Origin: Nocardioidaceae bacterium UBA4001 | Lineage (GTDB): Bacteria; Actinomycetota; Actinomycetes; Propionibacteriales; Nocardioidaceae | Assembly: GCA_002384855.1 (NCBI GenBank) | Contig: DGBP01000069.1 | Span: 1-64,000, forward strand | Direction: 5' to 3' | Length of the DNA: 64,000 nt | Shown here: in pieces, positions 1-7,890 of the stretch | Layout: each line of letters begins with the position of its first letter | How positions within the stretch are numbered: position 1 is the stretch's first letter | Position numbers and translations under genes: made by a program | Notes under the pieces: model-generated | What the model saw: the letters and a program-made list of their open reading frames with translations, nothing else | Told to the model about the DNA's origin: nothing | Databases searched by the model: none

Positions 1-2536
1 TCTCGCCGAGGCCGAGTGCGATCGCCTGCTGGCGCAGGTTCGACAGCTGCCCGCCGGGGATCTCGTGGGTGTAGACCCGGCCGGTGGGCGACGGCAGGCC
101 CGACTCGAAGGGGGCGTAGACGCGGCGGGTGGCCTCCCAGTACGGCTCGAGGGCGTTGACCGCGGCGAGGTCGAGGCCGGTCTGCCGGTCGGAGTGGTCG
201 GTGGTGGCCACCAGCGCCGACAGGGGTGGCTGGCTGGTGGTGCCGGCCATCGAGGCGGTCGCGGCGTCGACGGCGTCCACACCGGCGTCGATCGCGGCCA
301 GCAAGGTGGCGAGCTGCCCGCCGGGGGTGTCGTGGGTGTGCAGGTGCACGGGTAGGTCGAACCGTTCACGCAGGGCGGTCACCAGGGTCCGCGCGGCGGG
401 GGCCCGCAGCAGGCCGGCCATGTCCTTGATCGCGATCACGTGGGCGCCGGCGTCGACGATCTGTTCGGCGAGCCCGAGGTAGTAGTCGAGGGTGTAGAGC
501 TGCTCGCCGGGCGAGGACAGGTCGCCGGTGTAGCACAGCGCCACCTCCGCGACCGTGGTACCGGTCTCGCGGACCGCCTCGATCGCGGGCCGCATCTGCT
601 CGACGTCGTTGAGCGCGTCGAAGATCCGGAACACGTCGATGCCGGTCGCGGCGGCCTCCTCGACGAACGCGCGGGTCACGTCGGTGGGGTACGGCGTGTA
701 GCCGACGGTGTTGCGGCCGCGCAGCAGCATCTGCAGGCAGATGTTCGGCACGGCCTGCCGCAGGTCCGCGAGCCGCTCCCAGGGGTCCTCCGAGAGGAAC
801 CGCAGGGCCACGTCGTACGTCGCACCGCCCCACGCCTCGAGGCTCCACAGCTGCGGGGTCATCCGGGCCACGTGGCCGGCGACGTCGAGCATGTCGCGGG
901 TGCGCACCCGGGTCGCGAGCAGCGACTGGTGGGCGTCGCGGAACGTGGTGTCGGTGACCGCGACGTCGTGCTGCTCGCGCAGGGCGCGGGCGAACCCCTC
1001 GGGGCCGAGCGCCAGCAGCTGCTGGCGGCTGCCGTCGGGGGCGGGAACGCCGAGGTCGAGGGCCGGCAGCTTCGTCACCGGCTCGACGCTCACCGGAGCC
1101 TTGCCGTGAGGCTGGTTCACGGTGACGTCGGCGAGGTAGGTGAGCAGCTTGGTGCCGCGGTCGGCCGAGGACCGCGCCGTCAGCAGGTGCGGGTGGTCCT
1201 CGATGAACGCCGTGGACAGCCGGCCGGCGCGGAAGTCGGGATCGTCGAGGACTGCCTGGAGAAAGGGGATGTTCGTGGCGACGCCGCGGATCCGGAACTC
1301 CGCGACCGCCCGGCGGGCACGGTCCACCGCGTCGGTGAAGGTGCGCCCGCGACAGGTGAGCTTGGTCAGCATCGAGTCGAAGTGCGCGCTGACCTCGGCA
1401 CCGGTGTAGGTGGTGCCGCCGTCGAGGCGCACGCCGGCGCCGCCGGGGGAGCGGTAGGTGGTGATCCGTCCGGTGTCGGGGCGGAACCCGTTCGCGGGGT
1501 CCTCGGTGGTGATCCGGCACTGCAGGGCCGCCCCGCGCAGCCGCATGTCCTCCTGCCGCAGGCCGAGGTCGGCCAGCGTCTCGCCGGCGGCGATCCGCAT
1601 CTGCGAGCGGACCAGGTCGACGTCGGTGACCTCCTCGGTCACGGTGTGCTCGACCTGGATGCGGGGGTTCATCTCGATGAAGACGTAGGAGCCGTCGGGG
1701 GCGAGCAGGAACTCCACCGTGCCCGCGTTGCGGTAGCCGATCGCCCGGGCGAACCGCACCGCGTCGGCGCAGATCCGGTCACGCAGGTCGGGGTCGAGGT
1801 TGGGCGCGGGGGCGATCTCCACGACCTTCTGGTGGCGGCGCTGCACCGAGCAGTCACGCTCGAAGAGGTGGATCACCTCGCCGTCACCGTCGGCGAGGAT
1901 CTGCACCTCGATGTGGCGCGGGTCCACCACGGCCTGCTCGATGAACACCGTCGGGTCACCGAAGGCACTCTCGCCCTCGCGCATGCAGACCTCGATGGCC
2001 TCGCGCAGCTTCGCGGGGTCATCGACCCGGCGCATCCCGCGCCCGCCGCCACCGGCCACGGCCTTCACGAACAGCGGGTAGGGGATGGGTCCGGTGGCGG
2101 CGACCAGCTCGTCGACGTCGGTGCTCGGCGCCACCGAGGCCAGCGTGGGCACCCCGGCCTCCTTGGCCGCGGCGATCGCCCGGGCCTTGTGGCCGGTCAG
2201 CTCCAGCACGTCCGCGGTCGGCCCGATGAACGTGATGCCGGCGTTCGCGCACGCCTCGGCCAGCCCGGGGTTCTCCGAGAGGAAGCCGTAGCCCGGGTAG
2301 ACCGCGTCCGCACCCGCCCTGACCGCGGTCGCCACGATCCCCTCGGGGTCCAGGTAGGCCCGCACGGGGTGCCCCCGCTCACCGATCTCGTAGGCCTCGT
2401 CGGCCTTCAGCCGGTGCTCTGACCCCCGGTCCTCGTAGGGGAACACCGCCACCGTCTGCGCACCGAGCTCGTAGGCCGCCCGGAACGCACGGATCGCGAT
2501 CTCGCCCCGGTTGGCGACCAGGACCTTCTTGAACAT
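1..2536 (-). CDS. pyc: Pyruvate carboxylase, 3' part cut by window edge
   Basis: ATP-dependent carboxylation of pyruvate to oxaloacetate (anaplerosis, cytoplasm). The reading frame starts MFKKVLVANRGEIAIR at an ATG at 2536 and stays open for 845 codons to the left edge. An N-terminal biotin carboxylase/ATP-grasp domain (about residues 1-460) shows AVAGGGGRGMRRV and EMNPRIQVEHTVTEE. A carboxyltransferase TIM barrel follows, with DTTFRDAHQSLLATRVRT, MLLRGRNTVGYTPYP and the metal-site HLHTHDT. The family is usually about 1,130 residues, so the end of the barrel and the biotinyl domain lie outside. It begins 10 bp after the accA3 stop on the same strand, with AAGGA inside the accA3 end, so the two are probably co-transcribed. 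Confidence 0.95.
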   Translation of the reverse strand, partial: MFKKVLVANRGEIAIRAFRAAYELGAQTVAVFPYEDRGSEHRLKADEAYEIGERGHPVRAYLDPEGIVATAVRAGADAVYPGYGFLSENPGLAEACANAGITFIGPTADVLELTGHKARAIAAAKEAGVPTLASVAPSTDVDELVAATGPIPYPLFVKAVAGGGGRGMRRVDDPAKLREAIEVCMREGESAFGDPTVFIEQAVVDPRHIEVQILADGDGEVIHLFERDCSVQRRHQKVVEIAPAPNLDPDLRDRICADAVRFARAIGYRNAGTVEFLLAPDGSYVFIEMNPRIQVEHTVTEEVTDVDLVRSQMRIAAGETLADLGLRQEDMRLRGAALQCRITTEDPANGFRPDTGRITTYRSPGGAGVRLDGGTTYTGAEVSAHFDSMLTKLTCRGRTFTDAVDRARRAVAEFRIRGVATNIPFLQAVLDDPDFRAGRLSTAFIEDHPHLLTARSSADRGTKLLTYLADVTVNQPHGKAPVSVEPVTKLPALDLGVPAPDGSRQQLLALGPEGFARALREQHDVAVTDTTFRDAHQSLLATRVRTRDMLDVAGHVARMTPQLWSLEAWGGATYDVALRFLSEDPWERLADLRQAVPNICLQMLLRGRNTVGYTPYPTDVTRAFVEEAAATGIDVFRIFDALNDVEQMRPAIEAVRETGTTVAEVALCYTGDLSSPGEQLYTLDYYLGLAEQIVDAGAHVIAIKDMAGLLRAPAARTLVTALRERFDLPVHLHTHDTPGGQLATLLAAIDAGVDAVDAATASMAGTTSQPPLSALVATTDHSDRQTGLDLAAVNALEPYWEATRRVYAPFESGLPSPTGRVYTHEIPGGQLSNLRQQAIALGLGE

Positions 2537-2546
2537 CGGCACGGGA

Positions 2547-4358
2547 TCAGTCCTTGAGCTCACAGATGACGGCGCCGTTGGAGACGGTGGCGCCCACCTC
2601 GGCCTCGAGGCCGGTGACGGTGCCGGGCTTGTGTGCCTTGAGGGGCTGCTCCATCTTCATCGCCTCGAGGACGACGACCACGTCACCCTCATCGACCTGC
2701 TGGCCCTCTTCGACGGCGACCTTGACGATGGTGCCCTGCATGGGCGAGGTGAGGGCGTCACCGCTGGCGGCGGCACCGGCCTTCTTCTTCTCACGCTTGG
2801 GCTTCTTCGCCCCGGCGGTCGAGCCGCCGGCGCCCGCCGCGGCCGCGAAGCCGGCAGGCAGGACGACCTCGAGGCGGCGGCCGCCGACCTCGACGGTGAC
2901 GCTCTGCCGCTCCTCCTCCTCGCCCTGCTCGGCGTCGCCGGCGTAGGGCTCGATCCGGTTGTCGAACTCGGTCTCGATCCAGGTCGTGTAGACCCCGAAG
3001 CTGCCGGTGTCCCCTGAGCCTGTCGAGGGGTCGCCGACGTACGCCGGGTCGCTGACCACCGCCCGGTGGAACGGGATCACCGTGGGCATGCCGTCGACGA
3101 CGAACTCGTCGAGGGCGCGGCGCGAGCGCTCCAGCGCCTGAGTGCGGTCGCGGCCGGTCACGATCAGCTTGGCCACGAGCGAGTCGAAGGAACCGGGGAC
3201 CGTCTCGCCCTGGTCGTAGCCGCCGTCGAGGCGGACACCCGGGCCGGCCGGCGCGTGCCAGCGGGTCAGCGTGCCGGGGGCGGGCATGAAGTTGCGGCCG
3301 CCGTCCTCGGCGTTGATCCGGAACTCGATCGAGTGGCCACGGACGTCGGGGTCCTGGTATCCGAGCTGCTCACCGGCGGCGATTCGGAACATCTCGCGCA
3401 CCAGGTCGATGCCGGTGACCTCCTCGGAGACGCAGTGCTCGACCTGGAGCCGGGTGTTGACCTCGAGGAAGGAGATGGTGCCGTCGCGGGCGACGAGGAA
3501 CTCGCAGGTGCCGGCGCCGACGTACCCCGCCTCCTTCAGGATCGCCTTGGAGGAGTCGTAGAGCCGCTTCATCTGGTCCTCGGTGAGGAACGGCGCCGGG
3601 GCCTCCTCGACCAGCTTCTGGTGGCGGCGCTGCAGCGAGCAGTCCCGGGTCGAGACCACCACCACGTTGCCGTGCGCGTCTGCGAGGCACTGGGTCTCCA
3701 CGTGCCGAGGCCGGTCGAGGAACTTCTCCACGAAGCACTCGCCACGGCCGAAGGCGGTGACCGCCTCGCGGACCGCCGACTCGAAGAGGTCGGCGACCTC
3801 GCCCATCTCGCGGGCGACCTTGAGCCCGCGGCCACCACCGCCGAAGGCGGCCTTGATCGCGATCGGGAGGCCGTGCTCCTCGGCGAACTTCACGACCTCG
3901 TCGGCGTTCTCGACCGGGTCCTTGGTGCCCGGAGCCAGCGGCGCGCCCACCTTCTCGGCGATGTGGCGGGCCTTCACCTTGTCGCCGAGCGCGTCGATGG
4001 CCGACGGCGGCGGGCCGATCCACACCAGGCCGGCGTCGATCACGGCCTGCGCGAAGGCGGAGTTCTCGGCGAGGAAGCCGTAGCCGGGGTGGACCGAGTC
4101 GGCACCCGAGCGCCGGGCGACGTCGATGATCTTCTCGATCGACAGGTAGGAGTCGGCCGGGGTCGCGCCGCCGAGGGCGTACGCCTCGTCGGCGAGCCGG
4201 ACGTGGAGCGCGTCCCGGTCGGGGTCGGCGTACACCGCGACACTGCCGATGCCGGAGTCCTTGCAGGCCCGGATCACGCGGACCGCGATCTCGCCACGGT
4301 TGGCGATCAGGACCTTCTGCAGTGGCTTGGTCTCGGAGTTGCTCGGGCTGCCGGTCAC
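2547..4358 (-). CDS. accA3: Acyl-CoA carboxylase alpha subunit (biotin carboxylase + BCCP)
   Basis: Carboxylates its own biotin and hands CO2 to a beta subunit (here probably AccD, 11055-12683), producing malonyl-/methylmalonyl-CoA. 603 residues, usual for actinobacterial AccA3. Seen: VLIANRGEIAVRV at the N-terminus, ATP-grasp AAFGGGGRGLKVA (about 170), SLQRRHQKLVEEAPAP, EVNTRLQVEHCV, then a C-terminal biotinyl domain with the biotin lysine in EAMKMEQPL. GTG start at 4358 with AGGAG 5 nt upstream. Around residues 443-450 a PSTGSG stretch is encoded by a short inserted repeat (3011-3030) that also occurs in the acyl-CoA dehydrogenase at 17874. Orthology to mycobacterial accA3 rests on neighbours. 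A methylcrotonyl-CoA carboxylase alpha role is a less likely alternative. Confidence 0.93.
   Translation of the reverse strand: MTGSPSNSETKPLQKVLIANRGEIAVRVIRACKDSGIGSVAVYADPDRDALHVRLADEAYALGGATPADSYLSIEKIIDVARRSGADSVHPGYGFLAENSAFAQAVIDAGLVWIGPPPSAIDALGDKVKARHIAEKVGAPLAPGTKDPVENADEVVKFAEEHGLPIAIKAAFGGGGRGLKVAREMGEVADLFESAVREAVTAFGRGECFVEKFLDRPRHVETQCLADAHGNVVVVSTRDCSLQRRHQKLVEEAPAPFLTEDQMKRLYDSSKAILKEAGYVGAGTCEFLVARDGTISFLEVNTRLQVEHCVSEEVTGIDLVREMFRIAAGEQLGYQDPDVRGHSIEFRINAEDGGRNFMPAPGTLTRWHAPAGPGVRLDGGYDQGETVPGSFDSLVAKLIVTGRDRTQALERSRRALDEFVVDGMPTVIPFHRAVVSDPAYVGDPSTGSGDTGSFGVYTTWIETEFDNRIEPYAGDAEQGEEEERQSVTVEVGGRRLEVVLPAGFAAAAGAGGSTAGAKKPKREKKKAGAAASGDALTSPMQGTIVKVAVEEGQQVDEGDVVVVLEAMKMEQPLKAHKPGTVTGLEAEVGATVSNGAVICELKD
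3011..3030. repeat. Short in-frame palindromic repeat, copy 1 (inside accA3)
   Basis: CCCCTGAGCCTGTCGAGGGG, with 5-bp complementary ends (CCCCT/AGGGG). On the coding strand it reads CCCCTCGACAGGCTCAGGGG and encodes PSTGSG. It matches copy 2 at 18316-18336 in another gene almost base for base, in the same reading frame. Confidence 0.7.
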
Positions 4359-4664
4359 GCGGGCTCCTGGGTCTGTCGGAAGAGTCAGGTAGTAGCGGAG
4401 TCTAGGGCCTGCCCCGGGGGGCCCTCGGGGGGTGCCCGGGTGACGGGCAGGCCCCGGCCCGGGCCGCTCGGCCAGCGTGGCGGCATGGGCCGGCAGAGCG
4501 CCGGCTCCAGCGTCCGGCCGACCGCCCGGCGGTGGCCGTGCTCGTCGTCCGGGCCGGGCGGGTGGACCGGCTCGCGGCAGGGCTGCTGGCGCCGTACCTC
4601 GCCCGGATCGGCTTCGCGACCGTGCTGAACGCCTCGGTCCCGGCGCTCAGCTGACGGACCCCGG
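4359..4664. other. 306-bp gap between accA3 and the MerR gene
   Basis: No confident gene. Two things are visible. A perfect 10-bp inverted repeat (4405-4414 GGGCCTGCCC pairs with 4445-4454 GGGCAGGCCC) lies where a MerR transcript reading leftward would end; it has no T-run, so it is only a weak terminator candidate. On the plus strand, 4532-4654 is a 40-codon GTG frame (VAVLVVRAGRVDRLAAGLLA...) with almost every third base G or C, like real coding DNA, but it has no ribosome binding site or recognisable family. It may be the tail of a decayed gene. Confidence 0.4.
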
Positions 4665-5054
4665 TCAGCCGAGACGAGAGAGGTCCTCCCGGCAGCGGCG
4701 CTCCACCTCGTCGAGCTCGGTGAGGGTGTCCTCGATGTCGCGCCGCCGTTGCGCGAGCTCGGCGCGACGCACCTCGATCTGGTCGAGGAGATACTCCAGC
4801 TGTCCCGCCTCGCCGGGCTGCTCGTCGTACATGTTCACGATCGTGGCGATCTCCGGCAGCGTGAAGCCGAGTCGCTTGCCACGCAGGATCAGCTCGAGCC
4901 GGATCCGGTCGCGCTGGTGGAACACGCGCGCGGTCCCGCGCCTTTCGGGGGAGAGCAGGCCGACCTCCTCGTAGTGGCGCAGCGTCCTCAGGGTGACGGC
5001 GTACTCCCCGGCGAGCTCGGTGATCGTCCAGGTGCGGGCGGTCTCGTGCGGCAC
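4665..5054 (-). CDS. MerR-family transcriptional regulator
   Basis: 129-residue DNA-binding regulator. The N-terminal winged helix reads WTITELAGEYAVTLRTLRHYEEVGLL, followed by RLELILRGKRLGFTLPEIATIV. A C-terminal coiled coil (about residues 80-125, EYLLDQIEVRRAELAQRRRD) would form the dimer. There is no cysteine cluster, so it is unlikely to sense metal; acyl-CoA-type sensing is inferred from the neighbour. GTG start at 5054 is chosen because AAGGGAG lies 5 nt upstream and the homology begins there. It is divergent from an acyl-CoA dehydrogenase across an 85-bp region holding two mirrored operator copies (5065-5118), so it probably controls itself and that gene. LiuR-like control of branched-chain or fatty acid breakdown is plausible but unproven. 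Confidence 0.9.
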   Translation of the reverse strand: MPHETARTWTITELAGEYAVTLRTLRHYEEVGLLSPERRGTARVFHQRDRIRLELILRGKRLGFTLPEIATIVNMYDEQPGEAGQLEYLLDQIEVRRAELAQRRRDIEDTLTELDEVERRCREDLSRLG

Positions 5055-5064
5055 GGCAGCTCCC

Positions 5065-5118
5065 TTGCGCTTACGTAACGTCAACGACCTACAGTCCTGA
5101 CGTTCACGTAAGCGTAAG
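5065..5118. promoter_or_regulatory. Mirrored MerR operators in a divergent promoter
   Basis: CGCTTACGTAACGTCA (5068-5083) and TGACGTTCACGTAAGCG (5098-5114) are inverted copies differing by one inserted base. Rightward, TTGCGC (5065-5070) and TACAGT (5090-5095) are 19 bp apart, the long spacer typical of MerR-activated promoters, and copy 1 fills the spacer. Leftward, TTACGC and TGTAGG are 18 bp apart with copy 2 between them. Confidence 0.65.
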
Positions 5119-5139
5119 CCCCGAAGGGACCCCGGAACC

Positions 5140-6330
5140 GTGTCGTCTTTCGAGCTGTCCGCAGAGCATGAGACCTTCCGCCGCAGCGTCCGCGACTTCG
5201 CGGAGGCCGAGATCGCTCCGCACGCCGCGCGGTGGGACCGTGACCACCACTTCCCGACCGACGTGGTCCAGAAGATGGGCGACCTCGGCCTGATGGGCCT
5301 CACCGCGCCCGAGGAGCTCGGCGGGGCGGGGGAGCACGGCGACTTCACGAGCCTGTGCGTGGCGATCGAGGAGATCGGCCGGGTCGACCAGTCGATGGGG
5401 ATCACCCTCGAGGCGGCCGTGGGCCTCGGCATCAACCCCCTCCTGACCTTCGGCACGCAGGAGCAGAAGGAGACCTGGCTGCCCGACCTCGTCGCCGGCC
5501 GCACCCTCGCCGGCTTCGGCCTCACCGAGCCGGGCGCCGGCTCCGACGCGGGCGCCACCCGCACCAAGGCCGAGCTCGTCGACGGCGAGTGGGTGGTCAA
5601 CGGCTCCAAGCAGTTCATCACCAACTCCGGCTCGTCGATCACCTCGCTGGTCACCGTGACCGCCCGCACCGGGGTCTCGGCTAGCTCGACCGACGGCCGG
5701 GAGCGCGCCGAGGTCAGCACGATCATCGTGCCGTCGGGGACGCCGGGCTTCACCGCGGAGAAGGCCTACGACAAGCTCGGCTGGCACGCCTCCGACACCC
5801 ACCCGCTGACCTTCGAGGACGCCCGGGTCCCCGAGGCGAACCTCCTCGGGGAGCGCGGGCGCGGCTTCGCGCAGTTCCTCGCCACGCTCGACGACGGCCG
5901 GGTCGCGATCGCGGCCCTCGCGGTCGGCGCGATCCAGGCCTGCCTCGACATGTCGGTGGCGTACGCCGGCGAGCGGACCACCTTCGGGGTGCCCATCGGC
6001 ACCAAGCAGGGCGTGGCCTTCCAGGTCGCCGACCTCCAGGTCATGCTCGAGGCCTCCCGGTCGCTGACCTACAAGGCGGCGGCCATGAAGGATGCCGGGC
6101 GGCCGATGCAGGAGTTCAAGCAGGCTGCCGCCGTCGCCAAGCTCTACGCCACGGAGTCGGCCGTGACCGCCACCCGCATCGCCACCCAGGTCTTCGGCGG
6201 CTACGGCTTCATGGAGGAGTACCCCGTCGCCCGCTTCTACCGCGACGCGAAGGTGCTCGAGATCGGGGAGGGCACCTCCGAGGTGCAGCGGATGCTGATC
6301 GCCCGGGGGCTCGGCCTGCCCGTCGAGTGA
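5140..6330 (+). CDS. Acyl-CoA dehydrogenase
   Basis: FAD-dependent alpha,beta-dehydrogenation of an acyl-CoA. 396 residues, normal length. Visible signatures: FGLTEPGAGSDAGA (substrate/FAD region, about 126-139), NGSKQFITN, the C-terminal FAD/dimer segment QVFGGYGFMEEYPV, and the catalytic base in LEIGEGTSEVQR near residue 378. GTG start at 5140 with GAAGGGA upstream. It lies directly downstream of the rightward half of the MerR operator pair. The divergent MerR gene, and carboxylase genes on the same side, suggest a role in branched-chain acyl-CoA or fatty acid catabolism. Chain-length preference cannot be read from the sequence. Confidence 0.92.
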   Translation: MSSFELSAEHETFRRSVRDFAEAEIAPHAARWDRDHHFPTDVVQKMGDLGLMGLTAPEELGGAGEHGDFTSLCVAIEEIGRVDQSMGITLEAAVGLGINPLLTFGTQEQKETWLPDLVAGRTLAGFGLTEPGAGSDAGATRTKAELVDGEWVVNGSKQFITNSGSSITSLVTVTARTGVSASSTDGRERAEVSTIIVPSGTPGFTAEKAYDKLGWHASDTHPLTFEDARVPEANLLGERGRGFAQFLATLDDGRVAIAALAVGAIQACLDMSVAYAGERTTFGVPIGTKQGVAFQVADLQVMLEASRSLTYKAAAMKDAGRPMQEFKQAAAVAKLYATESAVTATRIATQVFGGYGFMEEYPVARFYRDAKVLEIGEGTSEVQRMLIARGLGLPVE

Positions 6331-6360
6331 CTACCTCCGGCGGCGACGTAGGGTTCCCTC

Positions 6361-6831
6361 ATGGGTCGCCGGATGCAACGCCTCGCGGCGGAGGCCGCCA
6401 GGTTCCTGGCGGTGGGCGGCGCCGCGACCCTCGTCGCACTCCTGCTGTTCAACCTGCTCGTGCACGGCGTGCCGGGGAGCGGCCCGGGCTGGATGAACGA
6501 CCAGCCGCTGCCCGCCTACGCCCTCGCCAACCTGGTCGGCATGGCGGTGAGCTACCGCGGCAGCCGGTCCTGGGCGTTCCGCCACCGCGAGGTCGTCGGG
6601 CCGACCGGCGGGCGGGCGTCGTACCTCGTCATCAACACGGTCACGATGGCGATCCCGCTGCTGTGCCTCTGGGTCAGCCGCTACGTGCTCGACCTCGACA
6701 GCGCCCTCGCCGACAACGTCGCAGCGAACGTGGTCGGCCTCGGGCTGGGCACGGCCGCCCGGTTCTGGGCCTTCCGGCGCTTCGTCTTCCTCTCGCCGAG
6801 GCGTGCGCGGCGCAGAGAGCTCGCGTCGTGA
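6361..6831 (+). CDS. GtrA-family membrane protein
   Basis: 156 residues with four hydrophobic segments: RFLAVGGAATLVALLLFNLLV, AYALANLVGMAVSYRGSRSW, YLVINTVTMAIPLLCLW and a final one around ADNVAANVVGLGLG. The family signatures SYRGSRSWAFRHRE and RFWAFRRFVF are present. GtrA proteins are thought to flip or position polyprenyl-phosphate sugars across the membrane. From memory, a GtrA-like gene occupies the equivalent place in M. tuberculosis (Rv3277). TAGGGT at 6349-6354 lies 6 nt before the ATG with no ribosome binding site, suggesting a leaderless transcript. Substrate unknown. Confidence 0.85.
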   Translation: MGRRMQRLAAEAARFLAVGGAATLVALLLFNLLVHGVPGSGPGWMNDQPLPAYALANLVGMAVSYRGSRSWAFRHREVVGPTGGRASYLVINTVTMAIPLLCLWVSRYVLDLDSALADNVAANVVGLGLGTAARFWAFRRFVFLSPRRARRRELAS

Positions 6832-6853
6832 AGGGGAGCGGGGGGCTTGCCGG

Positions 6854-6876
6854 AGGGTATACCCTTGGGGGTATGC
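6854..6876. promoter_or_regulatory. CsoR/CstR-like operator over the rhodanese start
   Basis: GTATACCCTTGGGGGTATGC (6857-6876) contains ATACCC (6859-6864), a 4-nt centre and GGGTAT (6869-6874), a perfect 6-bp palindrome that includes the ATG. A second overlapping perfect palindrome, AGGGTATACCCT, covers 6854-6865. TACCCT (6860-6865) is a plausible -10, 7 nt before the ATG. The ATACCC...GGGTAT form resembles sites of copper (CsoR) and persulfide (CstR) repressors, as recalled. No such repressor gene is in this window. Confidence 0.6.
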
Positions 6877-7277
6877 GAAAGACCCTGACCACCACTCTGG
6901 GCGGCACGGCCGCGGCGCTGCTGCTGATGACGTCGGCCTGCTCCTCCGACACCACGGCCGTCGAGACCGTCGACGCCACCGAGGCGGTCGAGATCATCGA
7001 GGCGGGCGAGCACACCGTCATCGACGTTCGCACCCCGGCGGAGTACGCCGCCGGCCACGTCGACGGTGCCGAGAACATCGACGTCACGGCCGGCTCCTTC
7101 GAGGAGCAGGTCGAGCAGCTCCCGAAGGACGAGGAGTACGTCGTCTACTGCCAGAGCGGCAACCGCTCCGCCGACGCGGCCGACAAGATGGCCGACCTCG
7201 GGTTCGACGAGATCGTCGACGGCGGGGGCATCGTGTCGCTGCAGTCGGCGGGTGCCGACATCGTCACGGGCGGCTGA
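6873..7277 (+). CDS. Rhodanese-domain lipoprotein
   Basis: 134-residue predicted lipoprotein: signal peptide MRKTLTTTLGGTAAALLLMT, lipid-attachment Cys23 after TSA, then one rhodanese domain. The active-site loop is CQSGNRS with catalytic Cys93; DVRTPAEYAAGHVDGAENID is the usual CH2A-type segment. A role in binding or transferring sulfane sulfur outside the membrane is inferred. The gene sits where M. tuberculosis has sseA but is a shorter, single-domain exported protein. The start overlaps a CsoR/CstR-type palindrome and has no ribosome binding site, so the message is probably leaderless and controlled by a copper or persulfide sensor. The 3' end overlaps the convergent maf gene by 14 bp. 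Confidence 0.9.
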   Translation: MRKTLTTTLGGTAAALLLMTSACSSDTTAVETVDATEAVEIIEAGEHTVIDVRTPAEYAAGHVDGAENIDVTAGSFEEQVEQLPKDEEYVVYCQSGNRSADAADKMADLGFDEIVDGGGIVSLQSAGADIVTGG

Positions 7278-7890
7278 CCGCCGGGAACCACTCCCACAGG
7301 TCGGTCCAGCGCACGCCCAGCTCGGCGAACATCTCCCGCAGCAGGGGCAGGCCGATGCCCACCACGGTGTGCGGGTCGCCCTCGACCCCGCGCACGAACG
7401 CGCCGCCGAGGCCGTCGAGGGTGAACGCCCCGGCGACCGCGAGCGGCTCGCCGGTGGCGACGTAGGCGTCGATCTCCTCGTCCGAGACGTCGGCGAAGTG
7501 CACGACCGTGTCGGCCGCGCGCGCGACCTCGCGGCCCGTCCCCGTGTCGACGAGGCAGTGCCCGGTGTGCAGCACCCCGGCGCCTCCGCGCATGGCCCGC
7601 CAGCGCTCGCGCGCCTCCCTCTCGCCGGCCGGCTTCCCGTGCACGGCACCGGCCACCTCGAGGACCGAGTCGCAGCCGATCACCCACGCCGGCCCGTCCC
7701 CCGGGTCCAGCCGGGCCGCCACCGCCTGAGCCTTCAGCCTGGCCAGCTCGAGCGCGAGCCGGGCGGGGTCGCTGTGGTCGACGACCGACTCGTCGAGCCC
7801 GGAGACCGAGACCTCGGGCTCGAGGCCGGCGCTGCGGAGCGTGGCCAGCCGGGCCGGTGACGCGGACGCCAGCACGAGCCGGCGGCTCAC
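7264..7890 (-). CDS. maf: Maf-family nucleotide pyrophosphatase
   Basis: 208 residues, usual length. Maf proteins hydrolyse non-canonical or methylated NTPs to NMP and pyrophosphate. Signatures: LVLASASPARLATLRSAGL at the N-terminus (phosphate-binding S-x-S-x-x-R), CDSVLEVAGAVHGKP with the metal aspartate, and EGDPHTVVGIGLPLL near the C-terminus. GTG start at 7890 with GGGAGGA upstream. It overlaps the stop of the DUF885 gene by 4 bp (GTGA), so translation is probably coupled. It runs convergently into the rhodanese gene. Confidence 0.93.
   Translation of the reverse strand: MSRRLVLASASPARLATLRSAGLEPEVSVSGLDESVVDHSDPARLALELARLKAQAVAARLDPGDGPAWVIGCDSVLEVAGAVHGKPAGEREARERWRAMRGGAGVLHTGHCLVDTGTGREVARAADTVVHFADVSDEEIDAYVATGEPLAVAGAFTLDGLGGAFVRGVEGDPHTVVGIGLPLLREMFAELGVRWTDLWEWFPAVSRP

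Noticed and set aside
440..2422. Long plus-strand frame of 660 codons opposite pyc
   Set aside because: It is the mirror of the G/C-rich pyc reading frame; the composition (His/Val/Gly/Asp/Arg runs) is typical of antisense shadows, and the opposite strand has a clear family match.
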